DNA from: Shewanella sp. MBTL60-112-B2 | GTDB taxonomy: Bacteria; Pseudomonadota; Gammaproteobacteria; Enterobacterales; Shewanellaceae | DNA length: 36,270 bases | NCBI RefSeq assembly: GCF_019655055.1 | Contig: NZ_BPFA01000046.1 | Coordinates: 1-36,270, forward strand | Reading direction: 5' to 3' | Shown here: in pieces, positions 16,258-24,681 of the stretch | How the letters are laid out: each line of letters begins with the position of its first letter | How positions within the stretch are numbered: position 1 is the stretch's first letter | The notes under the pieces: generated by a model | The model's database searches: none | Told to the model about the DNA's origin: nothing | The model's input: only the letters and a program-made list of their open reading frames with translations | Program-made: the position numbers and the translations under genes

Positions 16258-17403
16258 TTACTCTACATCATCGAAATACCAATAACCCGCGTTGACCCAA
16301 TCGGTCAATTGCGTCATCACAGCATCATTTTCGAACCAAGTAGACATGTCTTCATGGGTTAGTATCTGTTTATTACAAAGTGATTCAATCACCTCTGAAC
16401 AGCCTGTTCCAAGCTCAATTTGCTCGCCATTAATGTACATGACACCAGACTCAAGACTGTGAGCAAAATAGAGACAACGTAAGCCGCCTAAACGGATCAA
16501 CGGCTGCTCAGTAATAATTTCCATGATATCGTCAACCTGAAAACCTAATTGCTCCTCGGGTAGATCCAATTCGCACTTAGACTGTGTCAGGTAACGACCA
16601 CTGAACTCACTGATTAAGGTATCATCCAGTGTTTCGATGAGTTGCTGCTTGATACGACCAAGATCTTGCTCATCGATTAAACCTGAATGCATACTCAAGC
16701 TACGGTCTGGATCCGATATCTGCTTGGTGCCTTGTTCGTTATCAATAAGGTGATCGGCTAGAGCACTCACCATATCCTTTGCCGAAGCCGTTCGATAACC
16801 CACAGAGAAGCTCATAGATGGCTCAAGCGTCACGCCATCATGAGGGTATCCTGGCGGTAGATACAAAATATCACCAGGTAACAACTCAACATCGATAATA
16901 GGGTCAAATGCTTCGGTGTGTAGCAGTGCTGGATGCGCAGCAAACTCTTTATGCGGCCCTAAATCACCGACTCTCCATCTACGGCGTCCAGAACCTTGAC
17001 ATATAAACACATCATAAAGGTCAATATGTGGCCCAACTCCACCACCAGGAACGGCGTAACTGACCATGACATCATCTAAGCGCCAGCGAGGAATAAAATC
17101 GAAACATTTTAGTAAATCTTCGGCGGCAGGAACCCAGTTATTTAAAGCCTGCACGATTAAAGTCCAATCGTTTTCACCTAAATGCTCATAAGATTCAAAT
17201 GGCCCAAACTCCGCCTGCCAGTCACCCTTATCTCTATAGACTCGACGAGATTCCACCATTTCGTCACACGCCAACCCTGCCATCTCATCAGGAGAGAGCA
17301 GATCTTGAAAGTTTTTAAATCCTTGACGGATCACTAGTGGTTTCTTTTGCCAGTATTCTTTTAGAAACTGCTCTGGTGTTAAACCATTGATATCTAATTG
17401 CAT
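16258..17403 (-). CDS. roxA: Ribosomal oxygenase RoxA (YcfD), 50S L16 arginine hydroxylase
   Basis: The protein has 381 residues (E. coli YcfD has 373). The JmjC cupin core carries the Fe(II) facial triad H126-x-D128 (GPHIDLYDVF) and H188 (PPGYPHDGV). It is preceded by VMVSYAVPGGGVGPH and followed by SFSVGYR, all as in YcfD. The C-terminal winged-helix part (about 290-380) is also present. The enzyme uses 2-oxoglutarate and oxygen to hydroxylate an arginine of ribosomal protein L16. It runs towards the preceding outer-membrane gene and ends at its own terminator. ATG is the only plausible start. Triad positions lie one residue from the E. coli numbering I recall, which supports the start. Confidence 0.93.
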   Translation of the reverse strand: MQLDINGLTPEQFLKEYWQKKPLVIRQGFKNFQDLLSPDEMAGLACDEMVESRRVYRDKGDWQAEFGPFESYEHLGENDWTLIVQALNNWVPAAEDLLKCFDFIPRWRLDDVMVSYAVPGGGVGPHIDLYDVFICQGSGRRRWRVGDLGPHKEFAAHPALLHTEAFDPIIDVELLPGDILYLPPGYPHDGVTLEPSMSFSVGYRTASAKDMVSALADHLIDNEQGTKQISDPDRSLSMHSGLIDEQDLGRIKQQLIETLDDTLISEFSGRYLTQSKCELDLPEEQLGFQVDDIMEIITEQPLIRLGGLRCLYFAHSLESGVMYINGEQIELGTGCSEVIESLCNKQILTHEDMSTWFENDAVMTQLTDWVNAGYWYFDDVE

Positions 17404-17590
17404 GTTATTAACTCACGTAAATTTGCGCGGATTTTAGCAAATAGTCGCCAGTAAAAATCACGATGAGATCATGAAACATGCTTATTCTGTGCAGCTATGC
17501 GCCAACTAAGGTTTAGCTGCGTATAAAGCTGATTGACTGAACAGGTGGGATGAATACAATACCAATAAACATTACCAACGAATTATTAAA

Positions 17591-18232
17591 TTGAGTTATA
17601 GCAATCATCCAACCTTATCTCGCCCAGCCGACACGGTTATCGTACTCGACTTCGAAACCACAGGTTTATCTCCCACTCAGGGTGACCGAGCAATTGAAAT
17701 CGGTGCTGTCATGCTAAAAGATGGCAAAGTGATCGAACGGTTTCAGCAGCTAATGAATCCAGGCTTTAGGATCAGCGGTTTTATCGAAAGTTATACTGGG
17801 ATCAGTAATGCTATGTTAACCGATGCCCCATCGTGTGAAGAGGTAATGGAACAATTTTCTGATTTTATTGGTGATTATAACTTAGTTGCTCATAACGCCT
17901 CTTTCGATCAACGCTTTTTAGATGCTGAACTTAAGCGCATTAATTGTGACTATTCTGGTCAATTTGCCTGTTCTATGCTGATTGCACGCAGACTCTATCA
18001 AGCCGCTCCAAACCATAAGCTTGGCAGCTTGATAAACTATAAAAATATTCAACACGACGGTGTGTTTCACCGAGCTTTAGCAGATAGTGAAATGACGGCA
18101 AGCCTCTGGTTAGCCATGCTCGAAGATCTAAATCAAGATTATCAATTACAAAGCCCAAACTTCGGTTTATTACAAAGTATTGCTAAACAAAGTAAAGCCA
18201 ATATTAATCAATATTTAAACCGTCAAAGCTAA
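17591..18232 (+). CDS. DEDDh 3'-5' exonuclease (DnaQ/PolC epsilon-like)
   Basis: The protein has 213 residues. All five catalytic residues of the DEDDh family are visible: D20 and E22 (VLDFETTGL), D106 (HNASFDQRFLD), H160 and D165 (FHRALADSE). It is an RNase T/DnaQ-fold nuclease. The length and lack of a C-terminal polymerase-binding tail argue against true DnaQ; a stand-alone proofreading or repair exonuclease is likely. The only usual start is TTG 17591. It overlaps the TGA (17592-17594) of a 14-codon frame that begins at ATG 17550 behind AGGTGGG, so reinitiation after a leader peptide could drive translation. Two hairpins lie after the stop. Confidence 0.85.
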   Translation: MSYSNHPTLSRPADTVIVLDFETTGLSPTQGDRAIEIGAVMLKDGKVIERFQQLMNPGFRISGFIESYTGISNAMLTDAPSCEEVMEQFSDFIGDYNLVAHNASFDQRFLDAELKRINCDYSGQFACSMLIARRLYQAAPNHKLGSLINYKNIQHDGVFHRALADSEMTASLWLAMLEDLNQDYQLQSPNFGLLQSIAKQSKANINQYLNRQS

Positions 18233-18237
18233 TAATT

Positions 18238-18273
18238 AAAGCCATTGCTTAATGCCTAGTAAACAGTGGCTTT
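18238..18273 (+). terminator. Hairpin after the exonuclease gene
   Basis: AAAGCCATTG (18238-18247) pairs with CAGTGGCTTT (18264-18273), ten pairs with one G-T wobble and a 16-nt loop, starting 6 nt after the stop. It lacks a long T tract, so it is a moderate terminator candidate. Confidence 0.45.
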
Positions 18274-18282
18274 AAAGTTAAC

Positions 18283-18310
18283 ATTCAGCGCGTTTTTAAA
18301 CGTGCTGAAT
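18283..18310. repeat. Long near-palindrome between convergent genes
   Basis: ATTCAGCGCGTTT (18283-18295) and AAACGTGCTGAAT (18298-18310) pair over 13 positions with one G-T wobble and almost no loop. It lies between the convergent exonuclease and DUF3334 genes and may act as a bidirectional transcript end or cruciform. Confidence 0.55.
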
Positions 18311-18344
18311 TTGCTGAGCCTAAGACATGTCACAAACATTCGAG

Positions 18345-19049
18345 CTATAGTCCCAACTCATCGAGTAGATCGTCGGCATCGCTCTTATTTACTTGCTTAT
18401 TTTCTTGAGTTTTTACAGCTTGGGAGCGCTTAGGAGAAGCCAACAACTGACCGTGCTCTGCAAGTAGTTCATCTAAGTCAAAATCCTCATCGACTTCAAA
18501 TTCACTTAGCTTGATAAACTCAGTTTTGTCCATTGCAAACTCAAGATAAAAAACATGATTACTCTTAGTCTTAAACGATACTCGCCTTGCTACAGCTTCA
18601 TCTAGGTTAGTATCGATAGAAATAGTTAACTCTTTATTAATAGTCAGCATTTTAGGCTGGCTTTGACTAATACTAGTTTGTAACTCTTTGCTAATTTTGT
18701 TGATGAAATCACCTAAGATCTGGTTCATCAACTCTCCCATCACATCAGCGACTTCATCTGAAGTATGTGAAAACGCGAGCTCTGACTCTGGCATCCCCAT
18801 ATTTAGCATGTATTCTCGATAAATCTCTAATGCAGCAGGAGCCGAGAAGTTGATCACCACCAAGCCAGAAAAACCACCATCAAAAATCGAGAAACAACCC
18901 AGATCAGGTTTTAAGCAGGTGCGAGTGATAGATTGCACCATACCTGCATGGCTTACTTGACTATGCGTTGTGCTAAATAACACATGAGATACAGAGTGAC
19001 ATAGCTTTAATAATATATCGTCTGTGGTGACAGAGACTCTTGATTGCAT
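18345..19049 (-). CDS. DUF3334 protein with a CheX/CheC-like domain
   Basis: The protein has 234 residues. Residues about 10-185 look like a CheX-type fold: GGFSGLVVINFSAPAALEIY, then SDEVADVMGELMNQILGDF. The latter contains E106-x-x-N109, the catalytic pair of CheC/CheX/FliY phosphatases that dephosphorylate CheY~P. The C-terminal tail (about 190-234) is acidic and low in complexity, rich in Asp, Glu and Leu, with DDLLDELGL at the end that could be a docking peptide. It is cytoplasmic. It is divergent from a chemoreceptor gene across 328 nt, which supports a role in signalling. The DUF3334 name and the phosphatase reading come from motif recognition; activity is inference. Confidence 0.7.
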   Translation of the reverse strand: MQSRVSVTTDDILLKLCHSVSHVLFSTTHSQVSHAGMVQSITRTCLKPDLGCFSIFDGGFSGLVVINFSAPAALEIYREYMLNMGMPESELAFSHTSDEVADVMGELMNQILGDFINKISKELQTSISQSQPKMLTINKELTISIDTNLDEAVARRVSFKTKSNHVFYLEFAMDKTEFIKLSEFEVDEDFDLDELLAEHGQLLASPKRSQAVKTQENKQVNKSDADDLLDELGL

Positions 19050-19377
19050 AACATTAACCTTTCAAAAATAGTCGAGACATATTGCCCCACTCACCTAACA
19101 AAACAAAGTAAAACAAGTAAACAAATTTACATATTCAACTCACCGGTATTATCTATTCGTCACTGTTTTAAGCTAGAGCTTAGGGTTAAGCCGCTAAAGC
19201 AGCACAAAAAACTTAACTTGTTACTGTCACAAGATAGATCGACCATTAAGCTAGCTTGCTTATGCGTTAGCAGAACTCAAAAGTGATTTTTAATGTCGAT
19301 GTACAACACAGATAGAGTTAACATTTTTAAAATAAACATAAGCTTACTATTTCCCAGCCTCACCATTAAGGTTAAGT
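19050..19377. promoter_or_regulatory. Divergent promoter region between the DUF3334 and chemoreceptor genes
   Basis: This is 328 nt with no supported gene. Short frames across it have no ribosome binding site or recognisable motif. It should hold both promoters. No sigma-28 consensus (TAAA-N15-GCCGATAA) was found by eye. Confidence 0.4.
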
Positions 19378-21054
19378 TTGAACGATGTTATCGTAAACAG
19401 AGCAACAAAATATATGATCGCCACCTTAAGACAATTTACCATTCTACAGCGTCTAATTTTAATGCTATTACTTGCCGCTATCGGTACCGTTTGTTTTGCC
19501 AGTTTTTCGATCAATGAACAATACAACAACTTAATCGCTCAAAAATGGCTGCAAAATGACGCCCAAATCAATACCGCGATCAGCATTATTGAAGCTCATA
19601 ACAAACAAATAGATAATCAAAATCTTACTATTGATAACGCCCAACAAGATGCTGCAGATCTTATTAATCAAATTCATTTTGGCAACGATGGTTATTTCAT
19701 AATATTAGATCAACAGCATAATATTATCGCTCACGGTGCCGACGCTAGTACCATTGGCCAAAATGCAACCGCACTCTTTAGCTCACGGGATCCTATCAAC
19801 CTAGAATCTTTAATTAATGGAGCAGTACATAACTCTGTTGCCAAGGCGCAAATCAACTTTCCGAATCCAAGCACAGGTCAGCTAGAAGCTAAGTTGGTAG
19901 AAGTCAGGCAATACACACCATGGGGTTGGACTGTCATCACAGGAAGCTATATGAGCGACGTGAGTGATGTTATGTACTCGATGGCTTTCGATTACCTCGT
20001 TATCATGTTAATGATCTCAATTCCTATCTTTCTTTTTTTCTTGGTGCTTAATATTTCTATTACTGCCCCATTAAAAGAAGCCATTACAGCAATGCAAGAT
20101 ATTGCCCAAGGAGAAGGTGATTTAACCCAGAAATTGCCAACTAAAGGCAAAGATGAAGTCGCAGAATTGGCTCAAGCCTTCAATTTATTTGTGCTTAAAA
20201 TAAGGGGTATGGTCGCCCAGTTACAACCGATAGGCCAAAACTTGGATAAGGATGCAGTTGGCTTACTGACCGCTGTAGAGGAGTCTAATAGCAGTGTCGA
20301 GCATCTCCACCAGCAGACATCAAGTGTCGCTACAGCTATTAACCAGATGCTTTCTACAACTCAAGAAATGGCAACGAGTACCAATCAAGCAGCCGAAGCC
20401 GCAAACAGTGTTAAGCACCAAGCACAGCAAAGCATGACAATGATGGACTCAACACTCGACAATGTGCAGCATCTTGCCGATGAACTACAGCATTCTAAGC
20501 AGCTTACCCATGCGCTTGGCCAATCTTCTGTGCAGATAGGCAGTATTCTTGATGTGATCCGCGCAATAGCCGAACAAACCAACTTACTAGCCCTTAACGC
20601 CGCTATTGAAGCTGCCCGAGCGGGAGCCCACGGTCGTGGTTTTGCTGTCGTCGCCGATGAAGTTCGCGCCTTAGCGACTCGTACTCAAGACTCTACCAAC
20701 GAAATTCAAAAAATCATCAAAGATATCCAGTCGGGTGTAAACTTAGTTGTGGCCAGTAACGAACAAAATCAACACCAATCTCAACAAGTCCAAACACAAG
20801 CAAAAGATGTCAGCGATTCACTGACCGACATTCTTAATTTGATTGCGCACATCAGTGATATGAATACACAGCTTGCCAGTGCTACCGAAGAGCAATCGAT
20901 AGTCACTGAGGAGATAAATCGCAATATTTGTACCATCACTGAACTAACCGAAGTGTCGGTAAAAGCCAATGAAAGTAACCACAACGCTGCGCTTTCTCTG
21001 CAAGAAATCAGTAAAGACTGTTCACAAACCTTAGGCCAGTTTAAAGTTAACTAG
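19378..21054 (+). CDS. Methyl-accepting chemotaxis protein with periplasmic Cache domain
   Basis: The protein has 558 residues. Membrane helices lie at about 22-44 and 203-228, enclosing a periplasmic sensor of about 155 residues with single-Cache features (FGNDGYFIILD at 101-111, then TPWGWTVITGSY at 180-191). A HAMP linker covers about 229-280 (ITAPLKEAITAM, GEGDLTQKLP, DEVAELAQAFN). The cytoplasmic hairpin has the invariant tip EQTNLLALNAAIEAARAG (399-416) and GRGFAVVADEVRALA. No CheR-binding pentapeptide is present at the C-terminus. The Cache fold suggests small organic acid ligands, but the ligand is not predictable. TTG 19378 has AAGG 6 nt upstream; ATG 19414 is an alternative without a ribosome binding site. 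It is divergent from the CheX-like gene. Confidence 0.92.
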   Translation: MNDVIVNRATKYMIATLRQFTILQRLILMLLLAAIGTVCFASFSINEQYNNLIAQKWLQNDAQINTAISIIEAHNKQIDNQNLTIDNAQQDAADLINQIHFGNDGYFIILDQQHNIIAHGADASTIGQNATALFSSRDPINLESLINGAVHNSVAKAQINFPNPSTGQLEAKLVEVRQYTPWGWTVITGSYMSDVSDVMYSMAFDYLVIMLMISIPIFLFFLVLNISITAPLKEAITAMQDIAQGEGDLTQKLPTKGKDEVAELAQAFNLFVLKIRGMVAQLQPIGQNLDKDAVGLLTAVEESNSSVEHLHQQTSSVATAINQMLSTTQEMATSTNQAAEAANSVKHQAQQSMTMMDSTLDNVQHLADELQHSKQLTHALGQSSVQIGSILDVIRAIAEQTNLLALNAAIEAARAGAHGRGFAVVADEVRALATRTQDSTNEIQKIIKDIQSGVNLVVASNEQNQHQSQQVQTQAKDVSDSLTDILNLIAHISDMNTQLASATEEQSIVTEEINRNICTITELTEVSVKANESNHNAALSLQEISKDCSQTLGQFKVN

Positions 21055-21072
21055 TAACAGTTAGACTTTGGT

Positions 21073-21095
21073 GCGAGGGCAACATTGGCCCTCGC
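21073..21095 (+). terminator. Hairpin after the chemoreceptor gene
   Basis: A perfect 8-bp GC-rich stem, GCGAGGGC (21073-21080) / GCCCTCGC (21088-21095), has a 7-nt loop and starts 18 nt after the stop. It is followed by GCTATCTGTC, a poor T tract, so it is a plausible but imperfect terminator. Confidence 0.5.
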
Positions 21096-21154
21096 GCTAT
21101 CTGTCATATATGGTAAGCTAAATTCACTAATGGGACTTATGTAAGAGTGAATTT

Positions 21155-21541
21155 ATGGCTCGTATGACACTGGCAACTCACCCCGAGCTATATACCATCC
21201 ATAGCTTTTCATCTGAAAGCATTATCCCAGCAGAAGTGTTTCAACAAGAGATGTATTTCATTGGCAAAACTAAGGACGAGATCTCAGTCGTTGTCTCCTC
21301 CACGCTAGTTTTAGACAGTATTGAACAAGAAGAGGATTGGCGCTGCCTTGAAGTCCTCGGTCCTTTAGGCTTCTCAATGACAGGGATCCTCGCCAATGTC
21401 TCCGGCACACTTGCCGACAAAAAAATAAGCATCTTTGCTATTTCCACCTTTGACACTGACTATATTCTGGTAAAAAAAGACACGCTAATTGAAGCGACCA
21501 AAGCCCTCAAAAAGAAAAACTACCAAATCATTGATTATTAG
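21155..21541 (+). CDS. ACT-domain protein (ACT_7 / CASTOR-like)
   Basis: The protein has 128 residues. The C-terminal half is a clear ACT domain of the aspartokinase/CASTOR type: LEVLGPLGFSMTGILANVSGTL, split as LEVLGPLGFSM and TGILANVSGTL, then ISIFAISTFDTDYILVKK. The N-terminal half (YTIHSF through SVVVSS) is the preceding beta-rich ACT-like half. Such small proteins bind amino acids or other small ligands; no catalytic residues are expected. It lies upstream of ptsH in the same direction with a 64-nt gap, so it may or may not be co-transcribed. The ligand is unknown. Confidence 0.8.
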   Translation: MARMTLATHPELYTIHSFSSESIIPAEVFQQEMYFIGKTKDEISVVVSSTLVLDSIEQEEDWRCLEVLGPLGFSMTGILANVSGTLADKKISIFAISTFDTDYILVKKDTLIEATKALKKKNYQIIDY

Positions 21542-21620
21542 CCCCATTGTTTTTAGATTAACTAGTCTTAGGTTTAAAAGACCATTTGCTTGATAACTAA
21601 TATTTATGAGTCTCACAATG

Positions 21621-21878
21621 ATGCATGAAAAAGTAGTAACCATTACCGCAAAACATGGGATCCATACACGACCAGCCGCATTATTAGTAAAGAAAGCTAA
21701 GTCTTTTGAATGCAGTATCATCGTGGAGTGTGACGGTAAGCAAGCCAGTGCAAAAAGCCTGTTTAAACTGCAAACATTAGGACTTTATTATGGAGTATCC
21801 GTACGAGTCATTGCCGAAGGTGAACACGCTGAGCAAGCGGTTGAAGAAGTGTCTGAATTACTCATCACATTAAGTTAG
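21621..21878 (+). CDS. ptsH: Phosphocarrier protein HPr
   Basis: From ATG 21621 the protein has 85 residues, the same as E. coli HPr. The phosphorylated histidine falls at position 15 (KHGIHTRPAA) and the regulatory serine at 46 (SAKSLFKLQTLGL). The usual NGLHTRPA is KHGIHTRPA here. The frame opens at ATG 21606, which would add five residues; residue numbering favours 21621, with ATG 21618 also possible. No strong Shine-Dalgarno sequence precedes any of them. HPr passes phosphate from enzyme I to EIIA proteins of the sugar phosphotransferase system. It is the first gene of ptsH-ptsI-crr, 10 nt before ptsI. Confidence 0.93.
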   Translation: MHEKVVTITAKHGIHTRPAALLVKKAKSFECSIIVECDGKQASAKSLFKLQTLGLYYGVSVRVIAEGEHAEQAVEEVSELLITLS

Positions 21879-21888
21879 GGAACTAGTT

Positions 21889-23592
21889 ATGTCGATTACG
21901 GGAATCGTTGTTTCATCGGGTATCGCGTTTGGCCAAGCTTTGCACCTTAATTTACAGCACCAAAAAATCGATTATCGCGTTATTCCATTAGCTCAAGTTC
22001 CCATAGAAATTCAGAGTCTGAATAAGGCTTTCGAGCTTCAAAAGCAACATTTATCCCAAAGCCTAACTAAGTTAGATCCAAGCACAAGCCATTTTGAACT
22101 CATTGAAGCTGACATCCTCATTCTTGATGATGAAGAATTGCTAGCCCAAATTGAAGACACTATATCAAGATTACAGATCAGAGCTGCTGTAGCCATTGAA
22201 CGAGTATTTACATATCAAGCAGCAGAACTCGAGCAGCTAGATGATCCCTATTTAGCTAATCGAGCTGAAGACATATTGTGTTTAAGTAGCCGGCTTATCG
22301 CGCGCTTACATGGTGCTCAGCACCTCGACTTAAGCCAGCTAAATCAAGATACCATTATTTTTGCCCATGACTTAACACCCGCTGAATTTGCCATGTTACC
22401 ACTTAAGCATATTAATGGCTTAGTGCTCACTACTGGCGGCATCACAAGTCATACAGCAATCCTCGCCCGTAGTGCCGGGGTACCCGCGCTACTGAGTTGC
22501 CAATATGAAGGGGAACAGATCAAAAATGGCACCCAGGTAGTGCTTAACGCTATCGATGGTGAGCTAGTTATTAATCCAGGTCATGAACGTCTTGCTCAAC
22601 TGTCAAAGCTACAGCAACAAGATCATCAACATAAACAACAGTTATTAAGCCTTAAAGATCTGCCTACGGAGACCATAGATGGTCATCAGGTTTCTTTATT
22701 GGCAAACGTTGGTAGCTTAAATGAGATTAGCCATTTGGCCGATGTTGGCGCAGAAGGTATTGGTCTGTTTCGTACTGAATTTATGTTAATGAATACCAGT
22801 ACTCTACCCGACGAAAAAACCCAGTATCACTTCTATTGTGACGCACTGCATTTAATGGCGGGTAAAACCTTTACCATACGCACCTTAGATGTCGGCGCGG
22901 ATAAAGAGTTACCTTGCTTGCCCCCATTAATTGAAGACAACCCCGCACTAGGCATGAGAGGTATTCGCTACAGTTTGGCCAACCCTCAGCTGTTTATTAC
23001 CCAAGTAAAATCGATTTTACGGGCAGCGAATCAAGGCCCTATTAGGCTTATGTTTCCAATGATTAATCAGGTCGAAGAACTAGAGGCATTATTCAGTTTT
23101 ATTGAAACCTGTAAGCTTGAACTTATTGAAGAGGAGAAAGGCTTTGGACAGATAAGTTACGGTATCGTCGTTGAAACGCCTGCTGCAGTCCTAAACCTTG
23201 AATCTATGCTGCCGCTAGTGGACTTTATCAGTATCGGTACTAACGATCTCACTCAGTACACTATGGCGGCGGACCGCACTAACCCCTCTCTAACAAGAGA
23301 GTACCCTTCTCTATCCCCTGCAGTATTAAAACTCATTAAAGCAACGATAGATCTGGCACAACAACACCAAGTTACCGTTTCACTTTGCGGAGAGTTAGCC
23401 AGTGACCCTAAAGTTGCCCCTTTACTCATAGGTATGGGGATCGACGAGTTAAGCGTTAATTTAAGTTCATTGTTAGAGGTAAAATCTGCAATACGTGATA
23501 TAAGTTACCAAACTTGTTTGGCACTCGCTAAACATGCAATTAAAATAAAAAGAATCGAAGAATTAAATATTTACATTAACGGTCTCAACTGA
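21889..23592 (+). CDS. ptsI: PEP-protein phosphotransferase, PTS enzyme I
   Basis: The protein has 567 residues (E. coli PtsI has 575). The phosphorylated histidine is H188 in TTGGITSHTAILARSAG. The PEP-binding TIM barrel shows GAEGIGLFRTEFMLM, GMRGIRYSL, ETPAAVL with DFISIGTNDLTQY, and the catalytic Cys in SLCGELASDP. It phosphorylates HPr with phosphoenolpyruvate in the cytoplasm. AGGGA lies 8 nt before the ATG. It sits between ptsH and crr as in enterobacteria, which supports one operon. Confidence 0.96.
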   Translation: MSITGIVVSSGIAFGQALHLNLQHQKIDYRVIPLAQVPIEIQSLNKAFELQKQHLSQSLTKLDPSTSHFELIEADILILDDEELLAQIEDTISRLQIRAAVAIERVFTYQAAELEQLDDPYLANRAEDILCLSSRLIARLHGAQHLDLSQLNQDTIIFAHDLTPAEFAMLPLKHINGLVLTTGGITSHTAILARSAGVPALLSCQYEGEQIKNGTQVVLNAIDGELVINPGHERLAQLSKLQQQDHQHKQQLLSLKDLPTETIDGHQVSLLANVGSLNEISHLADVGAEGIGLFRTEFMLMNTSTLPDEKTQYHFYCDALHLMAGKTFTIRTLDVGADKELPCLPPLIEDNPALGMRGIRYSLANPQLFITQVKSILRAANQGPIRLMFPMINQVEELEALFSFIETCKLELIEEEKGFGQISYGIVVETPAAVLNLESMLPLVDFISIGTNDLTQYTMAADRTNPSLTREYPSLSPAVLKLIKATIDLAQQHQVTVSLCGELASDPKVAPLLIGMGIDELSVNLSSLLEVKSAIRDISYQTCLALAKHAIKIKRIEELNIYINGLN

Positions 23593-23656
23593 TATCGATA
23601 TACTGGCAATAGCCTTTATTAAATACAAATCAACATACCTAAGAGGCATATGATAG

Positions 23657-24166
23657 ATGGGATTTTTAAGCCGCATTAGACGCCTAATTTCAGGACAAAC
23701 AGATATCGCTGGCGTAGTAAATGTCTATGCCCCTGTTTCAGGCAAAATTGTTGCCGTTGAAAAAGTACCTGACGCTGTTTTTTCAGAAAAAATAGTCGGT
23801 GACGGGTTAGCCGTCGCGCCAAAAGGCCAGCTCATACTCGCTCCAATTGATGGTACCATAGGTAAAATATTTGAAACAAACCATGCATTTAGCATCGAGT
23901 CAAATCAGGGGCTTGAGATATTTGTTCACTTTGGTATTGGTACTGTTGAGCTCAGAGGGAATGGTTTTAAACGCCTTGCCGAAGAGGGCCAAGAAGTAAA
24001 GGTTGGTGAGCCGATTTTAGAGTTCGATCTGACGTATCTAACTGAGCACGCAGATAGTCTGTTAACGCCAGTCCTTATCGCCAATATGGAAGACATACAA
24101 GGACTAGATAAGAAGCAAGGAAACGTAGAAGCTGGCAAAGACGTTATCTTCTCAGTCATGCTATAA
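23657..24166 (+). CDS. crr: PTS glucose-type EIIA component (EIIA-Glc)
   Basis: The protein has 169 residues, as in E. coli Crr. The active-site histidines are H76 (TNHAFSI) and the phosphorylated H91 (EIFVHFGIGTVEL), followed by GNGFKRLAEEGQEVKVGE and ending in VIFSVML. EIIA-Glc relays phosphate to sugar permeases and, in relatives, signals to adenylate cyclase and transporters. There is no glucose EIICB gene in the window. AGAGG lies about 12 nt before the ATG. It follows ptsI by 64 nt in the same direction. Confidence 0.95.
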   Translation: MGFLSRIRRLISGQTDIAGVVNVYAPVSGKIVAVEKVPDAVFSEKIVGDGLAVAPKGQLILAPIDGTIGKIFETNHAFSIESNQGLEIFVHFGIGTVELRGNGFKRLAEEGQEVKVGEPILEFDLTYLTEHADSLLTPVLIANMEDIQGLDKKQGNVEAGKDVIFSVML

Positions 24167-24336
24167 ACCTGCAACCGCGACTGAGTCACTTATCATTTTG
24201 ATGAAAATGTGTCCCATGTTTACAAAAGCTATTGAATAACATTCAACAAGTCGCTTGTGAGGTCAGTTCGCTCTTGAGCCGACTTAAAAGCAATGCCACA
24301 ATGCATGCAACTTATAAAAACAGATTGGAGTACCCT

Positions 24337-24681
24337 TTGACACTCTTTGGAATAAAGAATTGCGATACTGTTCGTAAGGCACGTAAATGGCTTGAAGCAA
24401 ATCAGCTAGAAGTTACTTTTCATGATTTTCGTGATGATGGACTTAGCACAGAGCAAATTGAGCAATGGGTAGCGGCCGTTGGTTGGGAAACCTTATTTAA
24501 TAAACGTAGCACCAGCTTCAGAAACCTAACCGATACAGAAAAAAACGACCTCAATCAAAATAAAGCTGTGGCACTTATGGCACTTTATCCAACCTTGATC
24601 AAGCGACCTGTTTTAGTGTTAAACGGACAAGTTCAAGTTGGATTCAAAGAAGCTGACTATCGCGTGTGGTTTAACCTATGA
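24337..24681 (+). CDS. yffB: ArsC/Spx-family protein YffB
   Basis: From TTG 24337 the protein has 114 residues (E. coli YffB has 118). It opens at once with TLFGIKNCDTVRKARKWLE. The thioredoxin-fold ArsC family features follow: the Cys in KNCDT, FHDFRDDGL, GWETLFNKRSTSFR, LYPTLIKRPVLV and GFKEADY. It is probably a glutathione-linked thiol protein rather than an arsenate reductase; function in relatives is poorly known. The start is set by GGAG at 24327-24330, 6 nt before the TTG. The longer frame from 24232 would add 35 residues with no family match. The stop overlaps dapE (ATGA), so the two are translationally coupled. Confidence 0.85.
   Translation: MTLFGIKNCDTVRKARKWLEANQLEVTFHDFRDDGLSTEQIEQWVAAVGWETLFNKRSTSFRNLTDTEKNDLNQNKAVALMALYPTLIKRPVLVLNGQVQVGFKEADYRVWFNL

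Noticed and set aside
19044..19517. Two short plus-strand frames between the DUF3334 and chemoreceptor genes
   Set aside because: Basic, low-complexity translations without motifs or ribosome binding sites. The second runs into the chemoreceptor gene in another frame.
24232..24681. Arsenate reductase ArsC, with start at 24232
   Set aside because: Overall match and gene order fit YffB upstream of dapE, not arsC with ars genes. The first 35 residues match nothing and a Shine-Dalgarno sequence favours TTG 24337.
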